From Cytophagaceae bacterium (GTDB taxonomy: Bacteria; Bacteroidota; Bacteroidia; Cytophagales; UBA9547), in NCBI GenBank assembly GCA_027488865.1, contig JAIYAU010000044.1:62001-126000 (forward strand): DNA of 64,000 bases. The letters are read 5' to 3'. Below, one piece after another: positions 63,801 through 64,000 of the stretch (the first letter of the stretch is position 1; the number at the start of each line of letters is the position of its first letter). The position numbers and the translations under genes were made by a program. Under the pieces are notes generated by a model, which was not told the DNA's origin, did not search any database, and saw only the letters and a list, made by a program, of their open reading frames with translations.

Positions 63801-64000
63801 CTATCTATTTTCCTTACCAAGGATTTTATATTGCCCTTCTTCTATGATCAATAAGTAGGTGCTTTTCCAACTTTTAAGTGGGATGGCGTTAGTTTTGTCC
63901 AGATACTCGTTGATCTTTTTTGCAATCAAGTCTGAGCGCTCTTGGCCACTTAACCCAATCATAGAGAACGCACTACCAAAACCTATGGATTGATCGACAA
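63801..64000 (-). CDS. Partial gene running off the window edge
   Basis: A frame of 66 codons that remains open to the window end and stops at 63801. The C-terminal piece includes IGLSGQERSDLIAKKI and SWKSTYLLIIEEGQYKI. I do not recognise the family; the start is outside the window. It is the upstream neighbour of the defence region on the same strand. Confidence 0.5.
   Translation of the reverse strand, partial: VDQSIGFGSAFSMIGLSGQERSDLIAKKINEYLDKTNAIPLKSWKSTYLLIIEEGQYKILGKENR

Overview
The window is AT-rich and reads as the chromosome of a Bacteroidota species, most likely a Cytophagales- or Flavobacteriia-like gliding or environmental bacterium. The signs are a type IX secretion (T9SS) C-terminal signal on a giant exoprotein, a PID-CTERM-like small surface protein, a TonB-dependent receptor with a carboxypeptidase-regulatory-like N-terminal domain, DUF349 and DUF4494 proteins, a group III truncated hemoglobin, a sigma-54 activator with the FTSA form of the GAFTGA loop, and TAnnTTTG-type -7 promoter boxes. 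No rRNA, tRNA or CRISPR array was recognised.

Bases 1 to about 39,990 look like core chromosome. In order they hold: a CrtA-like protein and two tandem GT2 glycosyltransferases (32-3358); a half-length TolC-like protein (3608-4270); a block for secreted glycan work, with an anchored clan GH-A hydrolase, a PID-CTERM-like protein and a 2715-residue T9SS exoprotein carrying two different esterase folds (4365-15034); a four-gene operon of a sugar epimerase, nth, an Sm-like small protein and recN (15227-18794); Rrf2 and a TonB receptor (18888-21656); a DUF349 protein, a small protein, the E2 subunit of a 2-oxoacid dehydrogenase, PstS, a coiled-coil protein and a truncated hemoglobin (22361-28197); a receiver protein, DUF4494 and a glucose-dehydrogenase-like MDR enzyme (28231-30631); an OstA/LptA-like protein divergent from tilS (31211-34123); lysE-crp-tlpA (34187-35978); a sigma-54 activator without an HTH; acyl-CoA dehydrogenase; and an aldo/keto reductase.

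A 5'-truncated IS110 transposase (40089-40886) marks the edge of an accessory region that runs to the window end, nearly all on the minus strand. Its first part is a type I restriction-modification operon (hsdM-hsdS-DUF4062-AlbA_2 ATPase-hsdR). A second copy of the hsdR 5' end survives as a remnant, so the 3' end of the operon appears to have been exchanged. Next comes about 1 kb without genes, then a lone plus-strand small gene bracketed by a perfect 21-bp direct repeat.

The most interesting part is 50442-63456: a complete Ssp-type DNA phosphorothioation set (cysteine desulfurase, DUF4007 protein, large P-loop ATPase, PAPS-reductase-like PP-loop enzyme). It runs directly, with overlaps or gaps of a few bases, into a three-gene module: a protein with two GHKL ATPase domains plus a histidine-kinase-like H-box, a receiver-domain protein, and an unrecognised 260-residue protein. 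A 690-residue protein with a PD-(D/E)xK-like nuclease motif lies just upstream. No canonical SspE, DptFGH or DndB/E partner is seen, so the GHKL/receiver module and the nuclease-like protein are candidate effectors or sensors of a phosphorothioation-linked defence system whose signalling would resemble a two-component relay. This is inference from gene order and motifs; no database search was possible.
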